Source of the DNA: Omphiscola glabra
Taxonomy: Eukaryota; Mollusca; Gastropoda; Lymnaeidae
Reading direction: 5' to 3'
DNA length: 64,000 bases
Assembly (NCBI GenBank): GCA_964017045.1
Contig: OZ024809.1
Coordinates: forward strand, 13,398,307 to 13,462,306
How positions within the stretch are numbered: position 1 is the stretch's first letter; each line of letters begins with the position of its first letter. Shown here in pieces: positions 27,976 to 39,700 of the stretch. The translations under genes and the position numbers were made by a program. The notes beneath the pieces were generated by a model. It was not told where the DNA came from. It saw only the letters and a program-made list of their open reading frames with translations, and did not search any database.

Positions 27976-29440
27976 GCCAGTTTTTAACCCACACACTACA
28001 TTTTTAACCCACACACTACATTTTTAACCCACACACTACATTTTTAACCCACACACTACATTTTTAACCCACACACTACATTTTTATCCCACACACTACA
28101 TTTTTAAAGCACACACTACATTTTTAACCCACACACTACATTTTTAACCCACACACTACATTTTTAACCCACACACTACATTTTTAACCCACACACTACA
28201 TTTTTAACCCACACACTACATTTTTAACCCACACACTACATTTTTAGCCTGCTCACTACATTTTTAAACCACTCACTACATTTTTAACCCACACACTACA
28301 TTTTTAACCCACACACTACATTTTTATCCCACACACTACATTTTTAACCCACACACTACATTTTTAACCCACACACTACATTTTTATCCCACACACTACA
28401 TTTTTATCCCACACACTACATTTTTAACCCACACACTACATTTTTAACCCACACACTACATTTTTAACCCACACACTACATTTTTAACCCACACACTACA
28501 TTTTTAACCCACACACTACATTTTTAACCCACACACTACATTTTTAACCCACACACTACATTTTTAACCCACACACTACATTTTTAACCCACACACTACA
28601 TTTTTAACCCACACACTACATTTTTAACCCACACACTACATTTTTAACCCACACACTACATTTTTAACCCACACACTACATTTTTAACCCACACACTACA
28701 TTTTTATCCCACACACTACATTTTTATCCCACACACTACATTTTTAAACCACTCACTACATTTTTATCCCACACACTACATTTTTATCCCACACACTACA
28801 TTTTTAACCCACACACTACATTTTTAACCCACACACTACATTTTTAACCCACACACTACATTTTTATCCCACACACTACATTTTTATCCCACACACTACA
28901 TTTTTAAACCACTCACTACATTTTTATCCCACACACTACATTTTTATCCCACACACTACATTTTTAACCCACACACTACATTTTTAACCCACACACTACA
29001 TTTTTATCCCACACACTACATTTTTATCCCACACACTACATTTTTAACCCACACACTACATTTTTAACCCACACACTACATTTTTATCCCACACACTACA
29101 TTTTTAACCCACACACTACATTTTTAACCCACACACTACATTTTTAACCCACACACTACATTTTTAACCCACACACTACATTTTTAACCCACACACTACA
29201 TTTTTAACCCACACACTACATTTTTAACCCACACACTACATTTTTAACCCACACACTACATTTTTAAACCACTCACTACATTTTTAGCCTGCTCACTATA
29301 TTTTTAAACCACTCACTACATTTTAAAACCACTCACTAAATTTTTAAACCACTCACTACATTTTTAACCCACACACTACATTTTTAACCCACACACTACA
29401 TTTTTAAACCACTCACTACATTTTAACCCACTCATTACAT
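27976..29440. repeat. Satellite-like array, 20-bp unit, about 73 copies
   Basis: TTTTTAACCCACACACTACA repeats without period slippage for about 1.46 kb. Variants (TTTTTATCCC, TTTTTAAACCACTC, TTTTTAGCCTGCTC) cluster and recur, and the right edge is degraded. Confidence 0.98.
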
Positions 29441-30345
29441 TTTATCTTATTTTATAACGTCGTATAAAAACCTCAAAATGTCAACCCTGGACAATGGCCA
29501 CTAAGTAGCCCACACCCCCTACCAACCTTTTGCCATTGGATATTGATATGTGTTTAAATGTTTGTAATATTAAAAAACTGTGATTCATTGGGTACTTTAA
29601 GATGGGACAATATAAAAAAAAAAGTAGTTAGCACCATTGAAATCGAATGTTAAATGTCCTTGCGGCAAGCATTGGCCATATGCTGACAGTGGTGAGTATG
29701 TACAATGTAAACATAGCACATTTCCATTTATTTGGTTCAATAACAGAATCTTATCTTAGCTGATAGCCATGTATGCTTTGCATACAAGTGACTTTACTTA
29801 TCCACCCCTCCCCCCTGTTACTTATCCATCCCCCCCATTCTGCCTGACCTGACCCGAACTGTCAGCATGTCAGGAGGGGAAACCATAACTCAGGGCTCCC
29901 CCACAACTCATGGTTCCCCCACCATTTCTATACACTGCACCCCCTATGGCATGTTTGACCAAATCTCGCACCCCGTTTTAAGAATATAAATGGCGTCTTC
30001 TTATTAAAAAAACCCAACTTATACGAGAACTAAAGAACTTTATAAAAATAAAGTAAAATGTAATAGAAGACTTTAAAAATAGTAAACCCAAAATTCTTAT
30101 CACCGTTCCTTGTCGCTCCCCCTGAAATACCAATCTCACGCCCACTGGTGGGTTGCGAGCGCTCCAGGCTGGGTAACCCTCCCCTAACTCACTCTCAACT
30201 CACAACCCCAAGCAAGAAAGACTCCAGCTTCATTGGGGGCTCTGACGCCAGCGGTCTTAATGTAGTTTGTTTTTATAATTATAGACCCCCTCCCACAACA
30301 ACACTTGCATAGAACCCTTAACATATTAATGTAGTCTCCAAATAT
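29441..30345. other. Unassigned DNA with hAT-like fragment
   Basis: 29930-30180 (CTCGCACCCCGTTTTAAGAA ... CACGCCCACTGGTGGGTTGC) resembles the interior of a hAT-type element but no paired ends were found. No gene is visible. Confidence 0.4.
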
Positions 30346-30412
30346 GCCTAGATATAGTCTCCAAAGATGCCTGGATATAGTCTCCAAAGATGCCTGGATA
30401 TAGTCTCCAAAG
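30346..30412. repeat. Short tandem repeat, 21-bp unit, about 3 copies
   Basis: TAGTCTCCAAAGATGCCTGG repeats every 21 bp with a diverged first copy. Confidence 0.85.
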
Positions 30413-30867
30413 ACATTTACTTACCTTACATATAAAATAAATACCGAAATATTATTTAATTAACCTTACTAGACGTACCCTCGAGGGTGCCCTGAATCAA
30501 GTTTGAAGACCCCTGACCAGACCATTCTTTGCATTGTGGAGTCTACAACTGTTTATTATCATACGCTCGGGATCAGGATCACCTTTCATTGTGCACAAAT
30601 GCTCGCGTGACCCCTGACCGTACGGCCTTGGGTTACTGCCCTTTCCCATACCCCCTTCACTCACCAGGCTGTGGCAATTTTATCAGTACCAAATGTACTC
30701 CCCTGTTTGTTTGGCGGTGAGTCGGGCTGGTGTACCGAGGTTCATCAAACGGGGTGCCGGAGTAGTTGAACCTGGGGCGTAACTAGGTCATTTTGCTATG
30801 GGGACCACAGGGCGCCAACAGTTGAGAACCGATTCTTATTTCTAAAATTAAGCCATCGGTGATGAAT
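30413..30867. other. Unassigned DNA with hAT-like end fragment
   Basis: CTGGGGCGTAACTAGG near 30774-30789 resembles one end of the GGCGTAGC-type MITEs elsewhere in the window, without a partner end. The rest is unassigned. Confidence 0.4.
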
Positions 30868-31005
30868 CTAAACCAGTCCGAGCTGTAGATAGCATAGATT
30901 CAAAGATAGCTGTAGATAGAATAGATTCTAAGACAGCTATAGGTAGTATAGATTCAAAGACAGTTGTAGATAGTATAGATTCAAAGATAGCTATAGATAA
31001 AAAGA
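30868..31005. repeat. Minisatellite, about 32-bp unit, about 4 copies
   Basis: AGCTGTAGATAGAATAGATT and CAAAGATAGC/TAAGACAGC variants alternate. Confidence 0.85.
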
Positions 31006-31189
31006 TTTCGTCTCACAATGACGTCACTTAATCCAGTTGGGGCATCTTAGCAGGCATGATATCAAAACATTGATTGGTATACCCATGCCATAGTGTAATG
31101 CAACATTCATTTCATTTTATGATATCCTCGTGTCACCAAGCGTGTTTTTCGTGATGTCGTCTGACAGTCTTTCCGATGAAATTTAATGC

Positions 31190-31412
31190 AAATTGCAGGG
31201 AGAGGACAGATGTGGAAACATATACACAAACTTTGGCACTTCACATTTGGGGGAGAGGACAGATGTGGAAACATACACAAACTTTGAAACTTCACATTTG
31301 GGGGAGAGGACAGATGTGGAAACATACACAAACTTTGGCACTTCACATCTGGGGGAGAGGACAGATGTGGAAACACACACAAACTTTGAAACTTCACTTT
31401 TAGGGAGTAGGA
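31190..31412. repeat. Minisatellite, 51-bp unit, about 4 copies
   Basis: GGGAGAGGACAGATGTGGAA followed by ACATACACAAACTTTG recurs every 51 bp, alternating GGCAC and AAAC in the centre (two-unit alternation). Confidence 0.95.
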
Positions 31413-32033
31413 CGGAAGTTATAATTGTTAATTTTTAACAGCGGTCTCATAAACCTCGGAAACAAGCTGTGAAATAAAGATTCATGGCAAAACAGTACAT
31501 GGGGACGAAGTGAGCGAATGTGGCTACCAAGAAACCTACGACGATCGAGCAGGACCCGGGCTTAAGGTTTTCCACGTATCGTCTTAGGCCTTTCAATGGC
31601 AGCTTTTTACGCCTTTCAATGGCAGCGTCTTACGCCTTTCAATGGCATAGTCATTGAACAACGATGTGGCATTAATTAGGCCATGCTTGCATTACAGTTA
31701 CCCAACATTATGTATACGCTCTTGTCCCATGGTCATATTTATCAAATATACGCAATTAGACTCAGTTATACCACTATTGGAATATTTTAATTTGTAGCTT
31801 GATAGTTTCAACGTGCTTATATTAAAAGAATGTCAGATGTTATGAAAAAAAAATTGTGCCTGCCCGTGAAAATTACCCAGATGTAAAATGGACGAGCTTA
31901 GTCTTATCCCCTGGGTTGGCAACCCTGGTCGAGAACACATTGTACCAGAGTGCACGTGACACTTTGTTGTTCCGATGTCATCTCCATGACACGTGCTTTA
32001 TTATTATTGTTTTCAAAGCACGTTTTTATGATC
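31413..32033. other. Unassigned DNA
   Basis: Contains three 22-bp copies of CGCCTTTCAATGGCAGC-type sequence near 31588-31650. No gene is visible. Confidence 0.45.
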
Positions 32034-33236
32034 ACGTCCAACTGGCTTCATTAATGATGTTAGTCTTTAGCAATGTGTCTTCAGGCAGAACAGTTTGGAC
32101 ATCATGATACGCTCGTGGTCCAACTGGCTTCATTAATGATGTTAGTCATCAGCAATGTGTCCTCAGGCAGAACAGTTTGGACATCATGATACGCTCGTGG
32201 TCCAACTGGCTTCATGAATGATGTTAGTCATCAGCAATGTGTCTTCAGGCAGAACACTTTGGACATCATGATGCGCTCGTGGTCCAACTGGCTTCATGAA
32301 TGATGTTAGTCATCAGCAATGTGTCTTCAGGCAGAACAGTTTGGACATCATGATACGCTCGTGGTCCAACTGGCTTCATGAATGATGTTAGTCATCAGCA
32401 ATGTGTCTTCAGGCAGAACAGTTTGGACAGAATGATACGCTTGTGGTCCAACTGGCTTCATGAATGATGTTAGTCATCAGCAATGCGTCTTCGGGCAGAA
32501 CAGTTTGGACATCATGATACGCTCGTGGTCCACCTGGCTTCATGAATGATGTTAGTCATCAGCAATGCGTCTTCAGGCAGAACAGTTTGGACATCATGAT
32601 ACGCTCGTGATCCAACTGGCTTCATGAATGAGTTTAGTCATCAGCAATGCGTCTTCAGGCAGAACAGTTTGGACAGAATGATACGCTCGTGGTCCAACTG
32701 GCTTCATGAATGATGTTAGTCATCAGCAATGTGTCTTCAGGCAGAACAGTTTGGACATCATGATACGCTCGTGGTCCAAATGGCTCCATGAATGATGTTA
32801 GTCATCAGCAATGCGTCTTCGGGCAGAACAGTTTGGACATCATGAAACGCTCGTGATCCAACTGGCTTCATGAATGAGGTTAGTCATCAGCAATGCGTCT
32901 TCAGGCAGAACAGTTTGGACATCATGATACAGAACAGTTTGGACATCATGATACGCTCGTGATCCAACTGGCTTCATGAATGATGTTAGTCATCAGCAAT
33001 GCGTCTTCAGGCAGAACAGTTTGGACATCATGATACAGAACAGTTTGGACATCATGATACGCTCGTGATCCAACTGACTTCATGAATGATGTTAGTCATC
33101 AGCAATGCGTCTTCAGGCAGAACAGTTTGGACATCATGATACGCTCGTGGGATAACTGGCTTCATGAATGATGTTAGTCATCAGCAATGCGTCTTCAGGC
33201 AGGACAGTTTGGACATCATGATACGCTCGTGGTCTG
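32034..33236. repeat. Minisatellite, 82-bp unit, about 14 copies
   Basis: The unit contains GTCCAACTGGCTTCATGAAT, GATGTTAGTCATCAGCAATG and AGAACAGTTTGGACATCATG. Copies differ at a few positions (GTGTCTTC/GCGTCTTC, GTGGTCC/GTGATCC). Two units carry an extra copy of ACAGAACAGTTTGGACATCA near 32930 and 33032. Confidence 0.97.
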
Positions 33237-33395
33237 ATACTTGGATGCTTACTTGAATGCTGATGAACAATAAACACCTTCACTATCAACAAGTTCGAAT
33301 GAGATTGAAGTTTTACTTTGCATTACTGCTATTACTTTGAGTAATAACTTTGACAATATTCTCATGTGTTGACGCCACGGTGTCAGTTTATTGAA

Positions 33396-33525
33396 TAGCA
33401 TGAAGAGGTTCCTTCAACACTTAGCATGAAGAGGTTCCTTCAACACTTAGCATGAAGAGGTTCCTTCAACACTTAGCATGAAGAGGTTCCTTCAACACTT
33501 AGCATGAAGAGGTTACTTCAACACT
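33396..33525. repeat. Minisatellite, 26-bp unit, 5 copies
   Basis: AGCATGAAGAGGTTCCTTCA plus ACACTT is repeated with a single change (TTACTTC) in the last copy. Confidence 0.97.
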
Positions 33526-33741
33526 CATTTTTTTCTGTAAAAAAATCATTTGGCACGAGAGAGAATTTTAAAACATTTACCGGATTCAGGCACACCCCTT
33601 CTAAGAAGCTTACCCTACACCCCTGCCCCGCTTTATGGATTTATTTAATGAAAAGTTCTGTTTGCTATTCGTGGTGTGGGGGTGGGTGGATAGTGGTGTG
33701 CCCCTTTCAGCCATCGGATACCATTTCTCTTCCTCGTTCAT

Positions 33742-33973
33742 AGCTTGATGGTTATCTGTAACTAGGACTATGATGGCTATCTGTAACTAGGGCTATGATG
33801 CTTATCTGTAACTAGGGCTATGATGGTTATCTGTAACTAGGGCTATGATGGTTATCTGTAACTAGGGCTATGATGGTTATATGTAACTAGGGCTATGATT
33901 GTTATCTATAACTAGGACTATGATGGTTATCTGTAACTAGGGCTATGATTGTTATATGTAACTAGGGCTATGA
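33742..33973. repeat. Minisatellite, 25-bp unit, about 9 copies
   Basis: CTATGATGGTTATCTGTAAC plus TAGGG repeats every 25 bp. Confidence 0.96.
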
Positions 33974-34324
33974 TGGCGTATTCACGACTGGTTGTAACCA
34001 CTGGCGTAGGAGAGGTCGATTACCACCCCCCTCTTCCACCTTAAAAGGCGGGTGGGGGGTCTTTTTTTAAAGACTTGGGAAGGGCGGCATTTTCGGCCCA
34101 GTTCATAATCTTTATATTATTCTCTGTTCATAATCTTTATATCATTCTCAGTTCATAATCTTTATATCATTCTTATTTGTTATGTGTCATCTGGTTGTTC
34201 TTGTGTTACATTATAAGATATGATGAAAAGCATATCTCTCCTGTTATGATATAACATACAGCCCCCTTAATCATCACTGCCTCGGTTAAGTAAGAATTTA
34301 CCCTAACGCCATGGCGATTCGTTG
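33974..34324. other. MITE fragment and short repeat
   Basis: CCACTGGCGTAGG (about 34000-34012) and GGGCGGCATTTTCGG (about 34082) resemble the element at 37012-37158. A TTCATAATCTTTATATCATT repeat (about 25 bp, 3 copies) lies at 34100-34175. Confidence 0.55.
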
Positions 34325-34625
34325 CAGACGCAGTGGGGGGTCTTAAGCCAGACGCAGTGGGGGTCTAAAGCCAGACACAGTGGGGGTCTTAAGCCAGACA
34401 CAGTGGGGTCTAAAGCCAGACTCAGTGGGGGTCTAAAGCCAGACTCAGAGGGGGTCTAAAGCCAGACTCAGTGGGGGTCTAAAGCCAGACACAGTGGGGT
34501 CTAAAGCCAGACTCAGTGGGGGTCTAAAGCCAGACTCAGTGGGGGTCTAAAGCCAGACTCAGTGGGGGTCTAAAGCCAGACACAGTGGGGTCTAAAGCCA
34601 GACTCAGTGGGGGACTGAAGCCAGA
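34325..34625. repeat. Minisatellite, 23-bp unit, about 13 copies
   Basis: TCTAAAGCCAGACTCAGTGG plus GGG, with CACAG/CTCAG variants and copies one G shorter. Confidence 0.96.
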
Positions 34626-35495
34626 CGACAAAGCGCAAGTTTTCTGTTGGGAATAAAGCGTTGTAAACATCTAGAAATAAACGGGCATGTATGGTGGGGT
34701 GGTGGGCTTGGGCCGGGGGGAGTGTGGGGGGGGGGGCAGCAGTACATTCCAGGTGTAGAAATAGATAATAGAAGGCAATTCCAGCACTACCACTTAATGT
34801 ATTCGAAGTGGTGCGGCGTACGCTGTTGTTGTTTTTTTTTTTTTATTGTATCAAGATCGCGTCTCAACGGGTCGTCCAGTAAGCTTTAAAAATTCCCAGA
34901 ACGAGACACGAATGGTTTTTCCCAGAAAAGTAAAGTGTGAGTGAAAGCATAACATATACTTGTTTATTTAAAAAGAAAATTGTATACCGGTGGTTTTTTT
35001 TTTTTTTTTTTTTTCTTTTGGTTGGGGGCGTGTGGGGGAAGTGATAAGTGTTTTTTATTGTTGTTGTTTTTAAATCCTCGAGAGCTCTAGTTGTCTCCCC
35101 TTTCACACTGACGTGCGTGCTGGACTGCCAACCAAATTTCACTATTTCTGCGTGCTGGCCATTTTCAGTGGCGTAAGTGATACCTTAACCCCAGGAGTTT
35201 GTTGGGTTTGGAGCTTTTTGAGAATTTATTATTGCTAAGAAAAAAAAATTGAGATCCGCTGGCAGGGGTAAATTATATAAAAATTACATTTAAGAATATA
35301 AAAAAAATTAATAATAATAAACAAAGTCTTATTTCAAAGTATTTCATCTTCCCACCACCGCCTTAGTTCGTGGATATATCTCGTCTCTACTGACAGGTGG
35401 GCGGTGGGTCATTCTACAGATGGGAATCGAAGCGAACACATCGAACTCGAACCCTGGTGAAGACCGAACCCTGTCAACTTCCGAACGTCGTAACC
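34626..35495. other. Unassigned DNA
   Basis: G-rich near 34695-34735 and T tracts near 34828 and 34994. CAGTGGCGTAAGTG (about 35167) resembles a hAT-type end with no partner. No gene is visible. Confidence 0.45.
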
Positions 35496-35499
35496 CGAA

Positions 35500-36650
35500 A
35501 ACTTCTTAGAACCCACACGACGCCAGAAGTTCTTAGAACCGACACGGCGCCAGAAGTTCTTAGAACCGCCACGGCGCCAGAAGTTCTTAGAACCGCCACG
35601 ACGCCAGAAGTTCTTAGAACCGACACGGCGCCAGAAGTTCTTAGAACCGCCACGGCGCCAGAAGTTCTTAGAACCGCCACGGCGCCAGAAGTTCTTAGAA
35701 CCCACACGGCGCCAGAAGTTCTTAGAACCCACACGACGCCAGAAGTTCTTAGAACCGACACGACGCCAGAAGTTCTTAGAACCGCCACGGCGCCAGAAGT
35801 TCTTAGAACCGCCACGACGCCAGAAGTTCTTAGAACCGCCACGGCGCCAGAAGTTCTTAGAACCGCCACGGCGCCAGAAGTTCTTAGAACCCACACGGCG
35901 CCAGAAGTTCTTAGAACCGCCACGACGCCAGAAGTTCTTAGAACCGCCACGGCGCCAGAAGTTCTTAGAACCGCCACGGCGCCAGAAGTTCTTAGAACCG
36001 CCACGGCGCCAGAAGTTCTTAGAACCGCCACGGCGCCAGAAGTTCTTAGAACCGCCACGGCGCCAGAAGTTCTTAGAACTGACACGACGCCAGAAGTTCT
36101 TAGAACCCACACGACGCCAGAAGTTCTTAGAACCGACACGGCGCCAGAAGTTCTTAGAACCGCCACGGCGCCAGAAGTTCTTAGAACCGCCACGACGCCA
36201 GAAGTTCTTAGAACCCACACGGCGCCAGAAGTTCTTAGAACCGCCACGGCGCCAGAAGTTCTTAGAACCGCCACGGCGCCAGAAGTTCTTAGAACCGACA
36301 CGGCGCCAGAAGTTCTTAGAACCGCCACGACGCCAGAAGTTCTTAGAACCGACACGGCGCCAGAAGTTCTTAGAACCGACACGGCGCCAGAAGTTATTAG
36401 AACCGCCACGGCGCCAGAAGTTCTTAGAACCGACACGGCGCCAGAAGTTCTTAGAACCGACACGGCGCCAGAAGTTCTTAGAACCGACACGGCGCCAGAA
36501 GTTCTTAGAACCGACACGTCGCCAGAAGTTCTTAGAACCGACACGGCGCCAGAAGTTCTTAGAACCGCCACGACGCCAGAAGTTCTTAGAACCGCCACGA
36601 CGCCAGAAGTTCTTAGAACCGCCACGTCGCCAGAAGTTCTTAGAACTAGG
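35500..36650. repeat. Minisatellite, 27-bp unit, about 42 copies, open in several frames
   Basis: AGAAGTTCTTAGAACC followed by a variable tetranucleotide (GCCA, GACA, CACA) and CGGCGCC or CGACGCC. Because 27 is divisible by three and the unit lacks stops, long frames stay open on both strands, up to 422 codons on the plus strand (35397-36665, repeating VLRTATAPE). The open frame is fully explained by the repeat, so I do not call a gene. Confidence 0.96.
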
Positions 36651-37011
36651 AAATCCAATTGCTAAACGATCTGCCGAAAACCAATGTTATCATTATTTAA
36701 ATCCTACCCCCCCCCCCCCCTGAACACACTTCCCGCCAAAACCCTTTCGCCCACTGGCTTGGATTTTTTTATTTATGTGTGACGAATTAAACAACATCAC
36801 GTGACTGAGTCTTTTTCATCAAGTGACAGAAACTCGTTTAAAACAACAACAAAATAAATAAATTAGATACCGGTAGGCCTATTTATATATCAATCAAACA
36901 AATTGTTTACAGCTGACGACACCCGAATGATGCGAAATAAGCGTGGGTGAAGAGGGGGGGGGGGGGAGCAAAACTCCGCAGTATTATGATGAGCCATCAA
37001 GCAGTGGCGTA
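36651..37011. other. Unassigned DNA
   Basis: Poly-C at 36709-36720 and poly-G near 36954-36966; otherwise AT-rich with nothing recognised. Confidence 0.5.
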
Positions 37012-37158
37012 GGAAGGTGGGGGGGGGTGTGGTACCCCTTGTGGTATTATTTTTTTTTCCTCCCCGATATAGACGGGCGGCATTTTCTGTCCAACTGCAA
37101 AGGTTTTATCGTGGAAGTGGGCGACCAAAAATCGGCACTAACCTTAGCTACGCCACTG
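37012..37158. mobile_element. hAT-like MITE, 147 bp
   Basis: Ends CAGTGGCGTAGG and GCTACGCCACTG are inverted repeats. Flanks CCATCAAG and CCTGCCAG match at 5 of 8 positions, a possible decayed target duplication. There is no coding capacity. Confidence 0.8.
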
Positions 37159-38427
37159 CCTGCCAGATGAACACTCCACAAACCCCGACGAGCCGCAGTA
37201 GATAAAAGTGAGGAAAGACGTGAAAGAAATGTGTCTTAAGTGTGTGCCGTTGACAGGATCGACCATCAAAAATAATCGATTTGGACTCAATACGCGTAAA
37301 CATGAAAACCAATTAAAATGTAGGTTTTGGGTCGTTCGAAGGTTACGTCACGCAAAAGAAAATGACCTCTTTAGACCCCCCTCTCCCCCCTGTCACGAAG
37401 TGCCACAAATTCTTAACCTTTAATTCTTATTTTCATTAAATTTTATCGACATGCGCGTTATTTATAGGCTACTAGGATAGCTTTAGCTTTTGTGTGTGTG
37501 ATTTTTTTTTTGGGGGGAGGGGGGGGTGAATTCATATATAAACCCTTATGTTTATAATAAATGAAAAATATAAATTTATGTTATTTGAATCAAAACCAAA
37601 TTAATTTCAAATTGCCGAACTGCAATTGTTGCTGAACCCGATATTACCGAACCGAAATTCTAAAAGAGGGTCCGATTCCAAACTCTGGTGTTCTTCACAA
37701 TATACAAAATATATATACCCTATTATAGAATCTAAAACTATTCTCCCGCCCCCTCCTCCAACGATTTCTATTTTGGTTGCCTTGTCATTTTCTCTTATTA
37801 TCATTTTATTTTCATCACCAACGACATTTATGAAGTTTCAAGCGCGAATTTAATAGACTTCATTAAGTCCCATCACTGCCTTCAGTCTGTGTGACCCGAT
37901 TTCCTTTCATTTATGAAGATTAAAAGGAAAAAAAAACAGGTCGGATACAGGAATAATGACAAACTAATGGCGGGAATCGGCAACGCCTCCTCGGCAACTT
38001 AGTTAACTCACACATGTATATTACAAGTGATGCATGCACTTCCCCATATTGTGACCCTGTCGGGAGTAAGTGCTGTCTCCCAGCTGTTGTCTCGTCGGTG
38101 TGGCCACTTGAGCTTGAGACGTTTTTGGTGGTGGGGGGGGGGGGTGCGCGAGTCCACCCCGAGAATGTGGGACACGTCGACTGCCGTACGAGATCATTAC
38201 AATGGTGTTCACCTCAAGACGCGATGGGTGCCGGATGTTTGCAGTGGCCGTTGCGAGATGACGTCGTCGGCGAATCAGAAAAGGCCACCCGAGGGCGTCA
38301 GTAAGGGCTCACGTTGACATGGTGCTGACCGTGGACTTAGTTACGCGTGATCGACGGAACCGTCAGGTAGATAAGTTGGATCAAATAGTCTTTCAGACGA
38401 CTTCTCAAAGTGTCACACCGTTCTTCG
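37159..38427. other. Unassigned DNA with a transposon fragment
   Basis: 37325-37425 (GGTCGTTCGAAGGTTACGTC ... GTGCCACAAATTCTTAACC) is a fragment of the 13959-14385 family. Poly-G occurs near 37512 and 38131. Several short open frames at 37.6-38.3 kb show no domain. Confidence 0.45.
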
Positions 38428-38580
38428 AATATCTCTCACTACGTTCCCTCCATCATCACTACGTCCCCTCCATCCCCACTACATCTCCGTTATCCTCACG
38501 ACATCTCTCCATCCTCACTACGTCTCCTCCATCTTCACTACGTCCCCTCCATTCTCACTACATCCCCTCCATCCCCAAAA
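38428..38580. repeat. Short tandem repeat, about 17-18 bp
   Basis: CTACGTCCCCTCCATCCTCA and variants repeat about nine times. Confidence 0.85.
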
Positions 38581-39320
38581 TTTAAAAAAAAATCTTCTTC
38601 TCTTGCACCCTGTCTCCCACATTGCCCCCCGACAAGCTCACCCCACCTCTCTAACAAGCTCATCCCGTCTCTCTACCAATTTCTTTTCGATTCTCAAACC
38701 CACTCTCCCAAAGTGGCTCCGACTCCGGACTCCTCCGCCCCTAGTCTCACTCGGACTACCTCTGACAATCTCTCTCTTGCACTTTCCTTTCTGCTCTCTC
38801 TCTCTTTCCCTGGGACTCTCTCTCTCAAAGTTGCTCTCTCTCTCTCTCTCTCTCTCTTGGACACCCCCCCCCATTTTTTTCCAATCTCTCCCTCTTTGAC
38901 CCCCATTCTGATTCCCTCTCCCAGTCTCTCTCCGTCACTCTAAATCCCACCCAAGGTGACTCTATCTAAGCAACTATCTCACAAGCACCCTCCATTCATT
39001 TCACACTATGAGTTAAAAAAGAATTTTAAAAAATGAGATAAAAAAACTTTCAAAGATTCGGATATCGATTTTGGCCGGATATGCGAACCGGAAGCTTGTA
39101 ATGGAAGAGTTTTATTTTTGTTTCCCCCAACTGACAAGAAAGAATATTTCAGCAGCTCATTATTACGTCATCCTATGGGACGAAATGTAGGCAAGGAGGC
39201 GGGGTCGGACAACCACGAGCTTAAAGGACGACCCCCCCCCCCCAGAGTGTGACGTCTAATATTGACGGATATTTGGTCACACCGTTGACTAGGTTTTAGC
39301 TTCTATCGACATTTTACATA
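38581..39320. repeat. CT-rich low-complexity DNA
   Basis: Pyrimidine-rich on the plus strand from about 38590 to 38945, with a (CT)n microsatellite around 38815-38862. The remainder to 39320 has nothing recognised except poly-C at 39232-39243. Confidence 0.8.
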
Positions 39321-39700
39321 CAGTGTGGCAGCCATTGATGTTTGAGGGGTCACACACAAATTCTACTTTCCTTTACTTACAGTATGGCAGCCATTGATGT
39401 TTGGAGTCACATACACATTCTACCTTACTTGCAGTATGGCAGACATTGATGTTTGGGGTCACACACAATTTCTACTTTTCTTTACCTACAGTATGGCAGC
39501 CATTGATGTTTGGGGTCACGCACAAATTCTACTTTCCTTTACCTACAGTATGGCAGCCATTGATGCTTGGGGTCACACACAAATTCTACTTTCCTTTCCC
39601 TACAGTATGGCAGCCATTGATGTTTGGGGTCACGCACAAACTCTACTTTCCTTTACTTACAGTATGGCAGCCATTGATGTTTTTGGGGCACACAAAATTC
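39321..39700. repeat. Minisatellite, about 57-bp unit, about 6 copies
   Basis: AGTATGGCAGCCATTGATGT then TTGGGGTCACACACAAATTC and CTACTTTCCTTTACCTACAG recur every 57 bp or so. Its TTNCCTACAG edges look like splice acceptors, so a duplicated 3' intron end is one conceivable origin. Confidence 0.93.

Noticed and set aside
27976..29440. Regular 20-bp repeats as a CRISPR array
   Set aside because: Units are contiguous with no unique spacers, and the context is an animal genome.
35397..36665. A 422-codon open frame as a repetitive-protein gene
   Set aside because: The frame is explained by the 27-bp unit and is mirrored by open frames on the other strand. It is kept only as a finding to test.
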